Below are positions 8,859 to 17,404 of a stretch of 64,000 nucleotides of DNA, piece after piece. This DNA comes from Lysobacter spongiicola DSM 21749 (GTDB lineage: Bacteria; Pseudomonadota; Gammaproteobacteria; Xanthomonadales; Xanthomonadaceae). Position 1 is the first letter of the stretch. Each line of letters opens with the position of its first letter. The DNA lies in NCBI RefSeq assembly GCF_900167055.1, contig NZ_FUXP01000008.1, positions 1 to 64,000 on the forward strand, given 5' to 3'. The translations under genes and the position numbers were made by a program. Below the pieces are notes generated by a model, which ran no database searches, had not been told where the DNA came from, and saw nothing but the letters and a program-made list of their open reading frames with translations.

Positions 8859-8963
8859 TGTAGGAGCGACGTGAGTCGCGACCGGGTATGGGGAGCCCGG
8901 TAATTCGGTTGCCGACGGCGCAGGCTCCCGGGGTGCGTGGTCGCGACTCACGTCACTCCTACA
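8859..8963. repeat. Variant REP inverted pair (GTAGGAGCGACGTGAGTCGCGA class)
   Basis: Shares the TGTAGGAGCG leader with the main class but carries the internal palindrome GACGTGAGTC. The right arm has one mismatch (CACTCCTACA instead of CGCTCCTACA). The centre also contains GGGAGCC/GGCTCCC complementarity. Confidence 0.85.
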
Positions 8964-8987
8964 GGTTCTACGATGCCGCCGGACGGG

Positions 8988-9012
8988 TGTGGGAGCGACG
9001 TGGGTCGCGACC
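8988..9012. repeat. Single arm of the variant REP class
   Basis: TGTGGGAGCGACGTGGGTCG is a diverged, unpaired arm of the GACGTGAGTC class, just beyond the pilU stop. With the two preceding pairs it makes a compact cluster of five arms. Confidence 0.75.
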
Positions 9013-9027
9013 CCTCCGCCCCCGGCG

Positions 9028-10191
9028 TCAGCGCAGCTCGGCGACTTCGATGCCGTCCATGCCGGCGGACAGGCTCTTGGCGTCGCCGCCCTGGGCCAGT
9101 TTGATGCGCAGGCGCACTTCGTTCTGCGAGTCGGCGTAGCGCAGGGCGTCCTCGTAGCTGATCTCGCCGGCCTGATAGAGCTCGAACAGGGCCTGATCGA
9201 AGGTCTTCATGCCCAGCTGGGTGGACTCCTTCATCACTTCCTTGAGCTTGTGGATCTCGCCGTCGCGGATGTAGTCCTGCACCAGCGGCGTGCCCAGCAT
9301 GATTTCCATCGCCACGCGGCGGGCCTTGCCGTCGGGGGTCGGGATCAGCTGCTGCGCAACCACGCCCTTGAGGTTCAGCGACAGGTCCATCAGCAACTGG
9401 CTGCGGCGGTCCTCGGGGAAGAAGTTGATGATGCGGTCCATCGCCTGGTTGGCGTTGTTGGCGTGCAGCGTGCACAGCACCAGGTGGCCGGTTTCGGCGA
9501 AAGCGATGGCGTGGTCCATGCCCTCGCGGGTGCGCACCTCGCCGATCATGATCACGTCCGGCGCCTGGCGCAGGGTGTTCTTGAGCGCGTTCTCCCAGCT
9601 GTCGGTATCGATGCCGACTTCGCGCTGGGTGATGATGCAGCCCTCGTGCTTGTGCACGAACTCGATCGGGTCCTCGATGGTGATGATGTGCCCGGTGGAG
9701 TTCTGGTTGCGGTAGCCGATCATCGCCGCCAGCGAGGTCGACTTACCGGTGCCGGTGGCACCGACGAAGATGATGATGCCGCGCTTGGTCATCGCCAGCG
9801 TCTTGATCACCGGCGGCAGGTTGAGCTCCTCGATCGAGGGGATCTTGGTCTCGATCCGGCGCAGCACCATGCCGACCTGGTTGCGCTGGTAGAAGCAGCT
9901 GACGCGGAAGCGGCCGACGCCGGCCAGGCCGATGGCGAAGTTCGCCTCGTGCGTCTTCTCGAACTCCTCGCGCTGCATCGGGTTCATGACGTTGAGCACG
10001 AGGTCGCGGCTCTGTTGCGGCGTGAGCGGGTTCTGGGTGATCGGCGACAGCTTGCCGTTCACCTTCATCGACGGCGGCATGCCGGCGGTGATGAACAGGT
10101 CGGAGGCCTTCTGGTGCGCCATCAGCTTCAGGAACGAGGTGAAGTCGATCGGGCTGCTGCCGGTGGTCGCGCTGGTCGTGGTGGTGCTCAT
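9028..10191 (-). CDS. pilU: Type IV pilus retraction ATPase PilU
   Basis: A 387-residue hexameric secretion-type ATPase, the PilT paralogue that assists retraction of type IV pili at the inner membrane. Visible are Walker A GATGTGKS, the Asp box IEDPIEFVH, Walker B-region VIMIGEVRTREGM, and the His box ETGHLVLCTLHAN. The C-terminal extension after LGTPLVQDYIRDG, ending in a charged tail, distinguishes PilU from PilT. An AGGGGAA ribosome-binding site precedes the ATG. It lies 58 bp downstream of pilT in the same direction, so the two are probably co-transcribed, as in other gammaproteobacteria. Confidence 0.95.
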   Translation of the reverse strand: MSTTTTSATTGSSPIDFTSFLKLMAHQKASDLFITAGMPPSMKVNGKLSPITQNPLTPQQSRDLVLNVMNPMQREEFEKTHEANFAIGLAGVGRFRVSCFYQRNQVGMVLRRIETKIPSIEELNLPPVIKTLAMTKRGIIIFVGATGTGKSTSLAAMIGYRNQNSTGHIITIEDPIEFVHKHEGCIITQREVGIDTDSWENALKNTLRQAPDVIMIGEVRTREGMDHAIAFAETGHLVLCTLHANNANQAMDRIINFFPEDRRSQLLMDLSLNLKGVVAQQLIPTPDGKARRVAMEIMLGTPLVQDYIRDGEIHKLKEVMKESTQLGMKTFDQALFELYQAGEISYEDALRYADSQNEVRLRIKLAQGGDAKSLSAGMDGIEVAELR

Positions 10192-10249
10192 TGCGGTTTC
10201 CCCTTGCCGCGGGGCTGCACCCCGCCGGCCGAAAGTCGGTGGGCGTGCG

Positions 10250-11287
10250 TCAGTCGAACAGGCGCTTGTCCTTGGCGTACTCGCGGGCCTGCGGCTTGAG
10301 GATCAGGCCGCGCTTGACCAGGTCCTGCAGGTGCTGGTCGAGCGTCATCATTCCCGAGTTCTGGCCGGTCTGGATCGCCGAATACATCTGGGCGACCTTG
10401 TCTTCGCGGATCAGATTGCGGATGGCCGGGGTGCCGACCATGATTTCCCAGGCCGCGGTACGGCCGCCGCCGACCTTCTTGAGCAGCGCCTGCGAGATCA
10501 CCGCCCGCAGCGACTCCGACAGCATCGAGCGCACCATCGGCTTCTCGCCGGCGGGGAACACGTCGATGATGCGGTCGACGGTCTTGGCCGCCGACGAGGT
10601 ATGCAGGGTGCCGAACACCAGGTGGCCGGTTTCCGCGGCGGTCAGCGCCAGGCGGATGGTCTCGAGGTCGCGCAACTCGCCGACCAGGATGTAGTCGGGG
10701 TCTTCACGCAGGGCGGAGCGCAGCGCCTCGTTGAAGCCGTGGGTGTCGCGGTGCACTTCGCGCTGGTTGATCAGGCACTTCTGCGAGGTGTGCACGAACT
10801 CGATCGGATCCTCGACCGACAGGATGTGCGCGTATTCCTGCTTGTTGATGTGGTCGATCATCGCCGCCAGCGTGGTCGACTTGCCCGAGCCGGTCGGGCC
10901 GGTGACCAGGATCAGGCCCTGCGGCTGGTCGATCAGCTCCTTGAAGATTCGCGGCGTGCCGAGGTCTTCGAGCGTGAGCACTTCCGACGGAATGGTACGG
11001 AACACCGCGCCGGCGCCACGGTTCTGGTTGAACGCGTTGACGCGGAAGCGGGCCAGGCCGGGAATCTCGAATGAGAAGTCGACCTCGAGGAACTCTTCGT
11101 AGTCGCGCCGCTGCTTGTCCGACATGATGTCGTAGACCAGCGTGTGCACGGCCTTGTGGTCCAGCGCCGGGATGTTGATCCGGCGGACGTCGCCATCGAC
11201 GCGGATCATCGGCGGCATGCCGGCCGACAGATGGAGGTCGGATGCTTTGTTCTTGACCGAGAACGCCAGAAGTTCGGCGATATCCAT
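10250..11287 (-). CDS. pilT: Twitching motility ATPase PilT
   Basis: The main pilus retraction motor, a 345-residue cytoplasmic ATPase. Motifs are Walker A GPTGSGKST, Asp box VEDPIEFVH, Walker B region ILVGELRDLETI and His box ETGHLVFGTLHTS. The conserved N-terminal ELLAFSVKNKASDLHLSAG shows that the start is the ATG of MDIAELLAF; the frame is open 15 codons further but that extension has no homology. It is upstream of pilU and divergent from yggS, an order conserved in Pseudomonas and Xanthomonas. The roughly 145-bp divergent spacer must hold both promoters. Confidence 0.96.
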   Translation of the reverse strand: MDIAELLAFSVKNKASDLHLSAGMPPMIRVDGDVRRINIPALDHKAVHTLVYDIMSDKQRRDYEEFLEVDFSFEIPGLARFRVNAFNQNRGAGAVFRTIPSEVLTLEDLGTPRIFKELIDQPQGLILVTGPTGSGKSTTLAAMIDHINKQEYAHILSVEDPIEFVHTSQKCLINQREVHRDTHGFNEALRSALREDPDYILVGELRDLETIRLALTAAETGHLVFGTLHTSSAAKTVDRIIDVFPAGEKPMVRSMLSESLRAVISQALLKKVGGGRTAAWEIMVGTPAIRNLIREDKVAQMYSAIQTGQNSGMMTLDQHLQDLVKRGLILKPQAREYAKDKRLFD

Positions 11288-11431
11288 TGCGTGCTCCCCC
11301 GCACTGCGATGATGTGCAATCGGTCCCGGCATTGCCGAAACCGCCGTGGCTGGTATGCCATGGCCCCTGCGCGGCAGTATAGCCCCGGACCCGCGCCGTC
11401 GATCCAGCCCTGGATCACAGGATCAGAAGCC

Positions 11432-12115
11432 GTGCCGAGCCACAACCTGAACGAGACCATCGCCCAGTTGGAGAACGCCGCCAGCGCCGCCGGCCGGCCG
11501 CCGCCACGGCTGCTGGCGGTCAGCAAGACGCGCCCCGCGGCCGACCTTGCCGCCCTGGCCGAGCAGGGTCAACGCGCGTTCGGCGAGAACTACGTGCAGG
11601 AAGCCGCCGCCAAACAGGCGGAGATGGGGGCGCTGGCAGGCACCCTGGAGTGGCACCTGATCGGTCACCTGCAGTCCAACAAGGCCCGCGAGGCGGCAAC
11701 CCTGTTCGACTGGGTGCAGACCGTGGACCGGTTGAAGCTGGTCAGCGCCCTCGCCCGCCACCGGGATCCGGCCCGCGGGGCCCTGAACGTGCTGATCCAG
11801 GTGAACATCGATGACGAGGCCAGCAAGCACGGCTGCCAGCCGGAGGAGATCGATTCGCTGGCCGCCGCGATCGCGTTGGAAGAGCGGCTGTGCCTGCGCG
11901 GGCTGATGGTCATCCCGACGCCGCATGACGATCCGGAGCTGGGCCGGCCGGCGTTCCGACGCACCCGCGGGTTGTTCGAGCGCCTGCAGGCGGCCCATCC
12001 GCAGGTGGACACCCTGTCGATGGGCATGAGTGCGGATGCGGCGGTGGCGATATCGGAAGGCGCGACGATGGTGCGCATCGGGACCGCGCTGTTCGGGCCG
12101 CGGCCGCGGAAGTAG
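11432..12115 (+). CDS. yggS: PLP-binding homeostasis protein YggS
   Basis: A 227-residue cytoplasmic fold-III PLP-binding protein (PLPBP family) that controls vitamin B6 and amino-acid homeostasis without known catalytic activity. Conserved segments are LLAVSKTRPAADL with the PLP lysine, FGENYVQEA, WHLIGHLQSNKAR, VLIQVNIDDEASKHG and SMGMSADAAVAI with VRIGTALFG at the end. Translation is placed at a GTG just before the conserved N-terminal helix; the frame continues open upstream into pilT but that part is not homologous. Upstream, TATAGC near 11,379 could be a -10 box. It heads the yggS-proC-DUF4426 run, though a REP pair separates it from proC. Confidence 0.92.
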   Translation: MPSHNLNETIAQLENAASAAGRPPPRLLAVSKTRPAADLAALAEQGQRAFGENYVQEAAAKQAEMGALAGTLEWHLIGHLQSNKAREAATLFDWVQTVDRLKLVSALARHRDPARGALNVLIQVNIDDEASKHGCQPEEIDSLAAAIALEERLCLRGLMVIPTPHDDPELGRPAFRRTRGLFERLQAAHPQVDTLSMGMSADAAVAISEGATMVRIGTALFGPRPRK

Positions 12116-12139
12116 GCGGGATCGTGTGGCTTCTTTGTT

Positions 12140-12218
12140 TGTAGGAGCGGCTTCAGCCGCGATCCTGGAGTCGGCGCGGGCGAACCGATGTCCGATCGCG
12201 GCTGAAGCCGCTCCTACA
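12140..12218. repeat. REP-type inverted pair, copy 3
   Basis: Canonical arms of the GGCTTCAGCC class between yggS and proC. Confidence 0.92.
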
Positions 12219-12337
12219 TCCGGGGCCGGGTTACATCCGCTGCACGGGCCGCGGGACGCGCGAGTGCCAGGCCGCTTTTGCGGCAACGTCGCGGCGGGGC
12301 TCTTACACTGGGGGCTGATCCGCATCGAGGTATCCCC

Positions 12338-13186
12338 ATGAGCAATCCTTCCCCCAGCCCTTCCGCAGCCCCCGTGGTCGCCTTCATCGGCGGCGGCAAC
12401 ATGGCGCGGAGCCTGATCGGCGGGATGATCGCGCGCGGTGCGGAACCTTCCAGCGTGCGCGTGGCCGAGCCGGTGGATGCGCTGCGCGAATCCCTGCAGG
12501 CGGATTTCGGCGTGCGCTGCTTCGCCACCGCGGAGGAGGCCGTCGAAGGCGCTTCGGTCTGGCTGCTGGCGGTCAAGCCGCAGGTCATGCGCAGCGTCTG
12601 CAACACCCTGGCGCCGGTGGCGCAGGCCACCCGTCCGGTCGCCATCTCGGTGGCGGCCGGCATCACCGCGACCCAGCTGGCCGGCTGGCTGGGCGGCGAC
12701 GTGCCGGTGGTCCGGGCGATGCCGAACACCCCCGCCCTGCTGGGCGCGGGCATCACCGGGCTGTACCCCAACGAACACGTCGACAAGGACCAGCGCAAGC
12801 AGTCGGGCGAGCTGATCGAAGCGGTCGGACCGGTGGTCTGGATCGACGACGAGGCACAGATGGATGCGGTTACCGCGGTGTCGGGCAGCGGGCCGGCCTA
12901 TGTGTTCCTGTTGGCCGAGGCGATGCAGGCCGCGGGCGAGAAGCAGGGCCTCCCCGCCGAAACCGCGCGCAAGCTGGCCACCCAGACGCTGCTGGGCGCC
13001 TCGCGCATGCTGACCGAGCTCGGCGAGCCGGCCGCCGAACTGCGCCGCAAGGTCACTTCCCCCAACGGCACCACCCACGCCGCGATCGAGACCTTCGAGA
13101 AGGGCGGCCTGCGTGAGCTGGTGGACCGCGCCGTGACGGCCGCGGCCGATCGCGGTCGCGAGCTCTCGGCGGCCAACGGGGACTGA
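12338..13186 (+). CDS. proC: Pyrroline-5-carboxylate reductase
   Basis: Last enzyme of proline synthesis, reducing pyrroline-5-carboxylate with NAD(P)H. The 282-residue protein shows the Rossmann motif FIGGGNMARSLIGG at about residue 15, WLLAVKPQVM, VRAMPNTPALLGAG, the catalytic-domain SGSGPAYVFLLAEAM, and TSPNGTTHAAIE with its conserved Ser/Thr. The ATG at this position follows a GAGG sequence. The next gene starts 4 bp after the stop, so proC and the DUF4426 gene are one transcript. Context with yggS and pilT is conserved in the class. Confidence 0.96.
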   Translation: MSNPSPSPSAAPVVAFIGGGNMARSLIGGMIARGAEPSSVRVAEPVDALRESLQADFGVRCFATAEEAVEGASVWLLAVKPQVMRSVCNTLAPVAQATRPVAISVAAGITATQLAGWLGGDVPVVRAMPNTPALLGAGITGLYPNEHVDKDQRKQSGELIEAVGPVVWIDDEAQMDAVTAVSGSGPAYVFLLAEAMQAAGEKQGLPAETARKLATQTLLGASRMLTELGEPAAELRRKVTSPNGTTHAAIETFEKGGLRELVDRAVTAAADRGRELSAANGD

Positions 13187-13190
13187 CCGG

Positions 13191-13688
13191 ATGGGCAGCG
13201 CGACGACCCGGATGACTTTTATTGCACGGACGGCAGGGGCGCTGCTTGGCCTCGCCATGCTCGCGGGCTGCGACGGGGGCCTCCCCCCGGTATCCACCCC
13301 GGTGGACGCACCGACGGAAGCGGTGTCCACGGTCGGCGACGCCACCGTGCGCGCGAGCGTGGTGACTACCGGCTCCCTGGGCCAGGCGGTCGCTGATCGC
13401 TACGGCATCGAACGCGGGGATGACATCGTCATGCTGCTGGTCGGCCTGCGCCGCGGCGAGGGTGCCGACGAGGTATCGGTGCCGGCACGGATAACCGCAA
13501 CCGCCAGCGATCTGCGCGGGCAGCGCCACTCCATCGAGATGCGCGAGCTGCAGAGCGGCGAGCTGCTGGACTACGTCGGCACGTTGCAGGTCGACATGCC
13601 GGAGACCCTGCGTTTCGAGGTGCAGATCGTCCGCGAGGACGGCAGCAGCGAGCGCATGGAGTTCACCCGCGAGTTCAGCCGCCGGTAG
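13191..13688 (+). CDS. DUF4426 family lipoprotein
   Basis: A 165-residue predicted lipoprotein with a hydrophobic signal ending in a lipobox (LAMLAGC). The mature part resembles the DUF4426 family, small periplasmic proteins often encoded right after proC; it is beta-rich in appearance and the function is unknown. The start may be this ATG or the one seven codons later, since both precede the signal sequence. Expression should follow proC, 4 bp upstream. A REP pair follows before the convergent BtuF-like gene. Confidence 0.75.
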   Translation: MGSATTRMTFIARTAGALLGLAMLAGCDGGLPPVSTPVDAPTEAVSTVGDATVRASVVTTGSLGQAVADRYGIERGDDIVMLLVGLRRGEGADEVSVPARITATASDLRGQRHSIEMRELQSGELLDYVGTLQVDMPETLRFEVQIVREDGSSERMEFTREFSRR

Positions 13689-13701
13689 CTCCGCCTGCTC
13701 C

Positions 13702-13779
13702 TGTAGGAGCGGCTTCAGCCGCGATCGGATGGTACGACCTTGCGCCGACTCCCTGATCGCGGCTGAAGCCGCTCCTACA
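13702..13779. repeat. REP-type inverted pair, copy 4
   Basis: Canonical arms between two convergent genes, a common place for REP sequences and a possible bidirectional transcription stop, though there is no T tract. Confidence 0.92.
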
Positions 13780-13789
13780 TGTCGGCGGA

Positions 13790-14590
13790 TCAGGCGTGGC
13801 GTATGGCCCAGTCGCGGATGATCGCGGAGATGGCGCCGATGCCGTCGGTGAGGGCAGCCGGGCCCGGCTGCAGGATCATCGGCGACTTGATCTCGTGCAG
13901 CTCGCCGTCGCGGACCGCGGGGATCGCATCCCAGCCGGGGCGTGCCGCCACCTTCTCCGGCCGGAACTTCTTGCCGCACCACGAGCCCATGATGATGTCG
14001 GGTGCACGGCGCACCACTTCCATGGGGTCCTCGAGGATGCGCTGCTTTGCCAGCGACTCGGCGGCGCGTTCGGGAAAGATGTCGTCGCCGCCGGCGATGC
14101 GCACCAGCTCGGCCACCCAGCGGATACCGGTGATGGGCGGCTCGTCCCATTCCTCGAAGTAGACCTTCGGCCGGCGCGGCAGGCGCGCGGCGGCATCCTC
14201 GATGGCATCGAGCCCGGCCTCCAGCTGGCCGGCCCACTCGTCCGCGCGCGCAGACGCCCCCACCAGTGCACCCAGCCTGCGGATGTAATCGAGGATGCCA
14301 TCCACGCTGCGGTGGTTGCTGATCCAGACCTCGACGCCGTGGCGCACCAGCTCGGCGGCGATATCGGCCTGCATGTCCGAGAAGCCGACCACGAAGTCCG
14401 GCTCCAGCTTCAGGATTTCGCCGATCTTCGCGCTCGTGAAGGCGCTGACCTTCGGCTTTTCCTTGCGCGCGATCGGCGGGCGCACGGTGAAACCGCTGAT
14501 GCCGACAATCCGGTCCTGCTCGCCCAGCGCGTAGAGCACCTCGGTGGGCTCCTCGGTGAGGCAGACGATGCGTCGGGGGCCGCGGGTCAC
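13790..14590 (-). CDS. BtuF/FhuD-like periplasmic-binding-fold protein without signal peptide
   Basis: A 266-residue protein of the helical-backbone metal/cobalamin-binding fold (BtuF, FhuD type). Recognisable are [37 protein letters not shown], and GGDDIFPE. Unusually, no signal peptide is present, so it is either cytoplasmic or a non-transport member; no permease or ATPase genes are adjacent. I place the start at a GTG overlapping the pdxH stop in a GTGA arrangement; an in-frame ATG eight codons upstream would overlap pdxH by 28 bp. Co-transcription with pdxH is likely. Homologues tend to be labelled cobalamin-binding protein, but the ligand is unproven. Confidence 0.8.
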   Translation of the reverse strand: MTRGPRRIVCLTEEPTEVLYALGEQDRIVGISGFTVRPPIARKEKPKVSAFTSAKIGEILKLEPDFVVGFSDMQADIAAELVRHGVEVWISNHRSVDGILDYIRRLGALVGASARADEWAGQLEAGLDAIEDAAARLPRRPKVYFEEWDEPPITGIRWVAELVRIAGGDDIFPERAAESLAKQRILEDPMEVVRRAPDIIMGSWCGKKFRPEKVAARPGWDAIPAVRDGELHEIKSPMILQPGPAALTDGIGAISAIIRDWAIRHA

Positions 14591-15192
14591 GGATAGAGCA
14601 TCCGCTTGGACCATTCGCCGGCCGCATCCGACTGGTACAGCACGCGCTCGTGCAGCCGGAAGCCGGCGCCGTACCAGAACTCGATCGCCTCCAACCTCAC
14701 GCGCAGGCCGGTCCAGCGGGCCGGGCGCGGGACGTCACGTCCGTCGAACTCCTGCTCGACCTGGGCGACGCGCTGCTCGAACCGCTCGCGCGATTCCAGC
14801 GTCTCCGATTGTTTCGATGCCCAAGCGCCGACCTGGCTGCCGCGCGGGCGGGAGGCGAAGTAGGCGTCGGCCTCCTCGTCGGCCACGATCTCGACGGGCC
14901 CTTCGATGCGCACCTGTACGCCCTCCTTCACCCGCGGCCAGTGGAACAGCAGCGCCGCGTGCGGGTTGGCCTGCAACTCGCGCCCCTTCCGCCCGTCCAG
15001 ATGGGTGTAGAACACGAAGCCGCGCTCGTCGTGGGCCTTCAACAGCACGGTACGCACGGACGGACGCGCGTCCAGGGTCGCAGTGGCCACGGCCATGGCA
15101 GTGGGGTCGGGCTCACCCGCGACCCGCGCCTGCTGGAAGAGTTCGGCGAAGGTGGCGAGTGCTTCGGTCAGCAAATCATCGGTCTGGTTCAT
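14587..15192 (-). CDS. pdxH: Pyridoxamine 5'-phosphate oxidase
   Basis: FMN-dependent oxidase that makes pyridoxal 5'-phosphate from pyridoxine or pyridoxamine phosphate. The 201-residue protein has the family signatures: [19 protein letters not shown] for FMN binding, [32 protein letters not shown], and the C-terminal PROSITE-like block [16 protein letters not shown] ending in MLYP. It is divergent from aroK. A CACAAT hexamer lies 6 nt before its ATG, a weak version of the leaderless arrangement seen elsewhere in the window. The downstream gene overlaps its stop. Confidence 0.96.
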   Translation of the reverse strand: MNQTDDLLTEALATFAELFQQARVAGEPDPTAMAVATATLDARPSVRTVLLKAHDERGFVFYTHLDGRKGRELQANPHAALLFHWPRVKEGVQVRIEGPVEIVADEEADAYFASRPRGSQVGAWASKQSETLESRERFEQRVAQVEQEFDGRDVPRPARWTGLRVRLEAIEFWYGAGFRLHERVLYQSDAAGEWSKRMLYP

Positions 15193-15253
15193 GGCTGCAT
15201 TGTGGGGCGAACCACGGCGTCGCGCATCCCGCGACCGGTTGGACGCCCCGCCC

Positions 15254-15259
15254 TACAAT
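15254..15259 (+). promoter_or_regulatory. -10 box of aroK-aroB, probable leaderless start
   Basis: TACAAT ends 6 nt before the aroK ATG with no Shine-Dalgarno sequence between (TGCCCC). A convincing -35 box is not visible. Confidence 0.5.
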
Positions 15260-15265
15260 TGCCCC

Positions 15266-15820
15266 ATGAATCCTGCCGCCAACCTGATCCTGGTGGGCCC
15301 CACCGGCGCCGGAAAGTCCTGCATCGGCCGACGGCTCGCGGAGCACTACGGCCTGCGCCTGGTCGACCTGGACCGGGCGATCGAGCAATGCACCGGTGCT
15401 GCCATCCCCGTGATTTTCGATTGCGAGGGCGAGGCGGGGTTCCGCGTCCGCGAAAGCGCTGCACTGGCCGATGCGTTGTCGGAAAAAGGACCGGCGAAGA
15501 GCGGCATGGTGCTGGCCGTCGGCGCCGGCGCCGTACTGGACCAGGACAACCGGCGGATGATGCGCAAAGGCGGTTTCGTGGTGCACCTGCAGGCAACGCC
15601 CGACCAGCAACTGTCGCGCCTCGCACACGACACCACGCGCCCCTTGCTGCAGCGCGAGGATCGGGAGGCGGTACTGCAGGCGATGGCGGTGGAGCGTGGA
15701 CCGCTGTACGCGGAGATGGCCGACCTGGCCTTCGATACCGGCGGACTCGACAGCGGCGCTGCCACGAAGGCCCTGTTGAAACGCCTCGACGAGGAATGGA
15801 AAAGGATGGAACCGGCATGA
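15266..15820 (+). CDS. aroK: Shikimate kinase
   Basis: Phosphorylates shikimate with ATP in the chorismate pathway. The 184-residue cytoplasmic protein has Walker A GPTGAGKS at residues 10-17, the shikimate-binding DLDRAIE motif near 34, FRVRESAAL, and a VGAGAVL version of the glycine-rich GGG motif. The lid segment is TTRPLLQ. One peculiarity is GAGA where most shikimate kinases have GGG. Its stop overlaps the start of aroB by 4 bp (ATGA), giving the usual aroK-aroB operon. Expression probably starts at the leaderless-type promoter just upstream. Confidence 0.94.
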   Translation: MNPAANLILVGPTGAGKSCIGRRLAEHYGLRLVDLDRAIEQCTGAAIPVIFDCEGEAGFRVRESAALADALSEKGPAKSGMVLAVGAGAVLDQDNRRMMRKGGFVVHLQATPDQQLSRLAHDTTRPLLQREDREAVLQAMAVERGPLYAEMADLAFDTGGLDSGAATKALLKRLDEEWKRMEPA

Positions 15821-16911
15821 CGGTAAGACGGGTGGAAGTCTCCGGCACCGTGCCCTATGCGGTCGAGGCTGGACCCGGTCTGCTTGCAGACGGCGAACGC
15901 CTGGCCCGGCATGTACGCGGCCGGCATGTGCTGCTGGTGAGCGACGGCAACGTGGCGCCGCTGTATGCCGACGGTGTGGAGGCGGCGCTGCTGGCCGCCC
16001 GGCCGCAACTGCAGATGGCCCGGATCGTGCTGCCACCGGGGGAGCAGGAGAAGACGCTGTCGCGGTTCGGCGAAGTGATCGACGCACTGGCCGGACTCGG
16101 CGCCACGCGCGATGCCACCGTGCTGGCACTGGGCGGCGGCGTCGTCGGTGACCTGGCGGGCTTCGCGGCGGCGTGCTGGATGCGGGGTGTCGACATCGTG
16201 CAGTTGCCGACCACCCTGCTGGCGATGGTGGATTCCTCGGTCGGCGGCAAGACCGCGGTGGACCTGCCCGCCGGCAAGAACCTGGTCGGGGCTTTCCATC
16301 CGCCGCGTGCGGTGATCGCCGATACCGCCACCCTGCGCACCCTGCCCGATCGTGAGCTGCGGGCGGGACTGGCCGAGGTGGTCAAGTACGGCGCGATCAT
16401 GGATGCGGACTTCCTCGGCTGGCTGGAGGCCCACGCGGAGCGCCTGCTCGCGCGTGATAACGCCGCGCTGGCCGAAGCGATCGTGCATTCCTGCGCCTGC
16501 AAGGCTGCGGTGGTGGCGCGCGATCCACTGGAGCACGGCGAGCGGGCCCTGCTCAATTTCGGCCATACCTTCGGCCATGCCATCGAAACTGAGCAGGGAT
16601 ACGCGGGCGCCGGCGGCGGTCTGAACCACGGCGAAGCGGTGGCCGTCGGCATGGTGCTGGCCGCCCGGCTTTCCGCTCGGCTGGGGATGGCGCCCGATGC
16701 CGACGCCGACCGCTTGCAGCGACTGCTGGAGCGGCTGGGGCTGCCGGTGTCGTTGCCGCATGGCCTCGACGGTGGCGCCCTGCTGGCACGAATGCGCCTG
16801 GACAAGAAGGCGTCAGGCAGCGGGATCCGGTTGGTGCTGTGGGATCGCGCCGGCGCCGCGCGGCTGGTGGGCGATGTGTCGGACGAAGCCATCCTGACGG
16901 TGCTTTCGTAG
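15817..16911 (+). CDS. aroB: 3-dehydroquinate synthase
   Basis: Converts DAHP to 3-dehydroquinate, the second shikimate-pathway step, using NAD+ and a divalent metal. The 364-residue protein carries [13 protein letters not shown], the [12 protein letters not shown] and [10 protein letters not shown] motifs, [13 protein letters not shown] with metal and substrate ligands, and [10 protein letters not shown] with zinc-binding histidines. The start is the ATG overlapping the aroK stop. The stop codon TAG is the third to fifth base of a REP arm (CGTAGGAGC), so this repeat has fused to the gene end and set the C-terminus after TVLS. Confidence 0.96.
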   Translation: MTVRRVEVSGTVPYAVEAGPGLLADGERLARHVRGRHVLLVSDGNVAPLYADGVEAALLAARPQLQMARIVLPPGEQEKTLSRFGEVIDALAGLGATRDATVLALGGGVVGDLAGFAAACWMRGVDIVQLPTTLLAMVDSSVGGKTAVDLPAGKNLVGAFHPPRAVIADTATLRTLPDRELRAGLAEVVKYGAIMDADFLGWLEAHAERLLARDNAALAEAIVHSCACKAAVVARDPLEHGERALLNFGHTFGHAIETEQGYAGAGGGLNHGEAVAVGMVLAARLSARLGMAPDADADRLQRLLERLGLPVSLPHGLDGGALLARMRLDKKASGSGIRLVLWDRAGAARLVGDVSDEAILTVLS

Positions 16912-16985
16912 GAGCGGCTTCAGCCGCGATCGTGGAACCGATGCGGGCGAGCAGGCATTCGATCGCGGCTGAAGCCGCTCCTACA
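16907..16985. repeat. REP-type inverted pair, copy 5 (supplies the aroB stop codon)
   Basis: Canonical arms; the TAG in the left arm is in frame and terminates aroB. Confidence 0.92.
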
Positions 16986-17004
16986 GGGGCCTGGCGGCAG
17001 GCCT

Positions 17005-17010
17005 TACAAT
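17005..17010 (+). promoter_or_regulatory. -10 box of the WGR gene, probable leaderless start
   Basis: TACAAT is followed by seven bases (CTGCGGC) and then the ATG; no Shine-Dalgarno sequence fits. Confidence 0.5.
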
Positions 17011-17017
17011 CTGCGGC

Positions 17018-17272
17018 ATGCGATTGCTCCTTCAACAACGCCCCGAAGGGCCCGAGGCGCCTCGCTTCGTCCAGCTGATGCTGCAGCCGGACCTGCTGGG
17101 CGGCTGGGCGCTGGTCAAGGAAAGCGGTCAGATCGGCGGGCGCAGCCAGGTGCGCCGCGAGCAGTTCCTCGACCAGGAGAGCGCCCTGGTGGCCCTGGAG
17201 AAGGCACGCGACCAGCAGATCAAGCGCGGCTTCCAATTGATGTTCAGCCAGGGTACCAACGCCCGGCGCTGA
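17018..17272 (+). CDS. WGR-domain small protein
   Basis: An 84-residue protein that consists of little more than a WGR domain, a small fold found in PARP enzymes and in stand-alone bacterial proteins where it is thought to bind nucleic acid. The diagnostic segment is DLLGGWALVKESGQIGGRSQ, with the W-x-L-x-x-x-G-R-x-G pattern partly relaxed, then a helix with EQFLDQESALVALEKARDQQIKRGF. There is no signal peptide. It lies between a REP pair and hemE and probably has its own promoter. Its role in this organism is unknown. Confidence 0.8.
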   Translation: MRLLLQQRPEGPEAPRFVQLMLQPDLLGGWALVKESGQIGGRSQVRREQFLDQESALVALEKARDQQIKRGFQLMFSQGTNARR

Positions 17273-17404
17273 CGTGGCACCGGGCATCCACGCCCCGCCG
17301 CGGACAGTCTGTCCCGCACGCTGCCCGGCCCGACGCGCCCGGAAGCTTTAACATGCGCGCCGGGCGCCCCGAGGCGCAGCCCCCACCGCATCGAGGAACC
17401 CGCT

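Noticed and set aside
8756-9012. CRISPR-like array from closely spaced repeats
   Set aside because: The units are inverted, not direct, with unequal spacing and no cas genes; they are REP arms.
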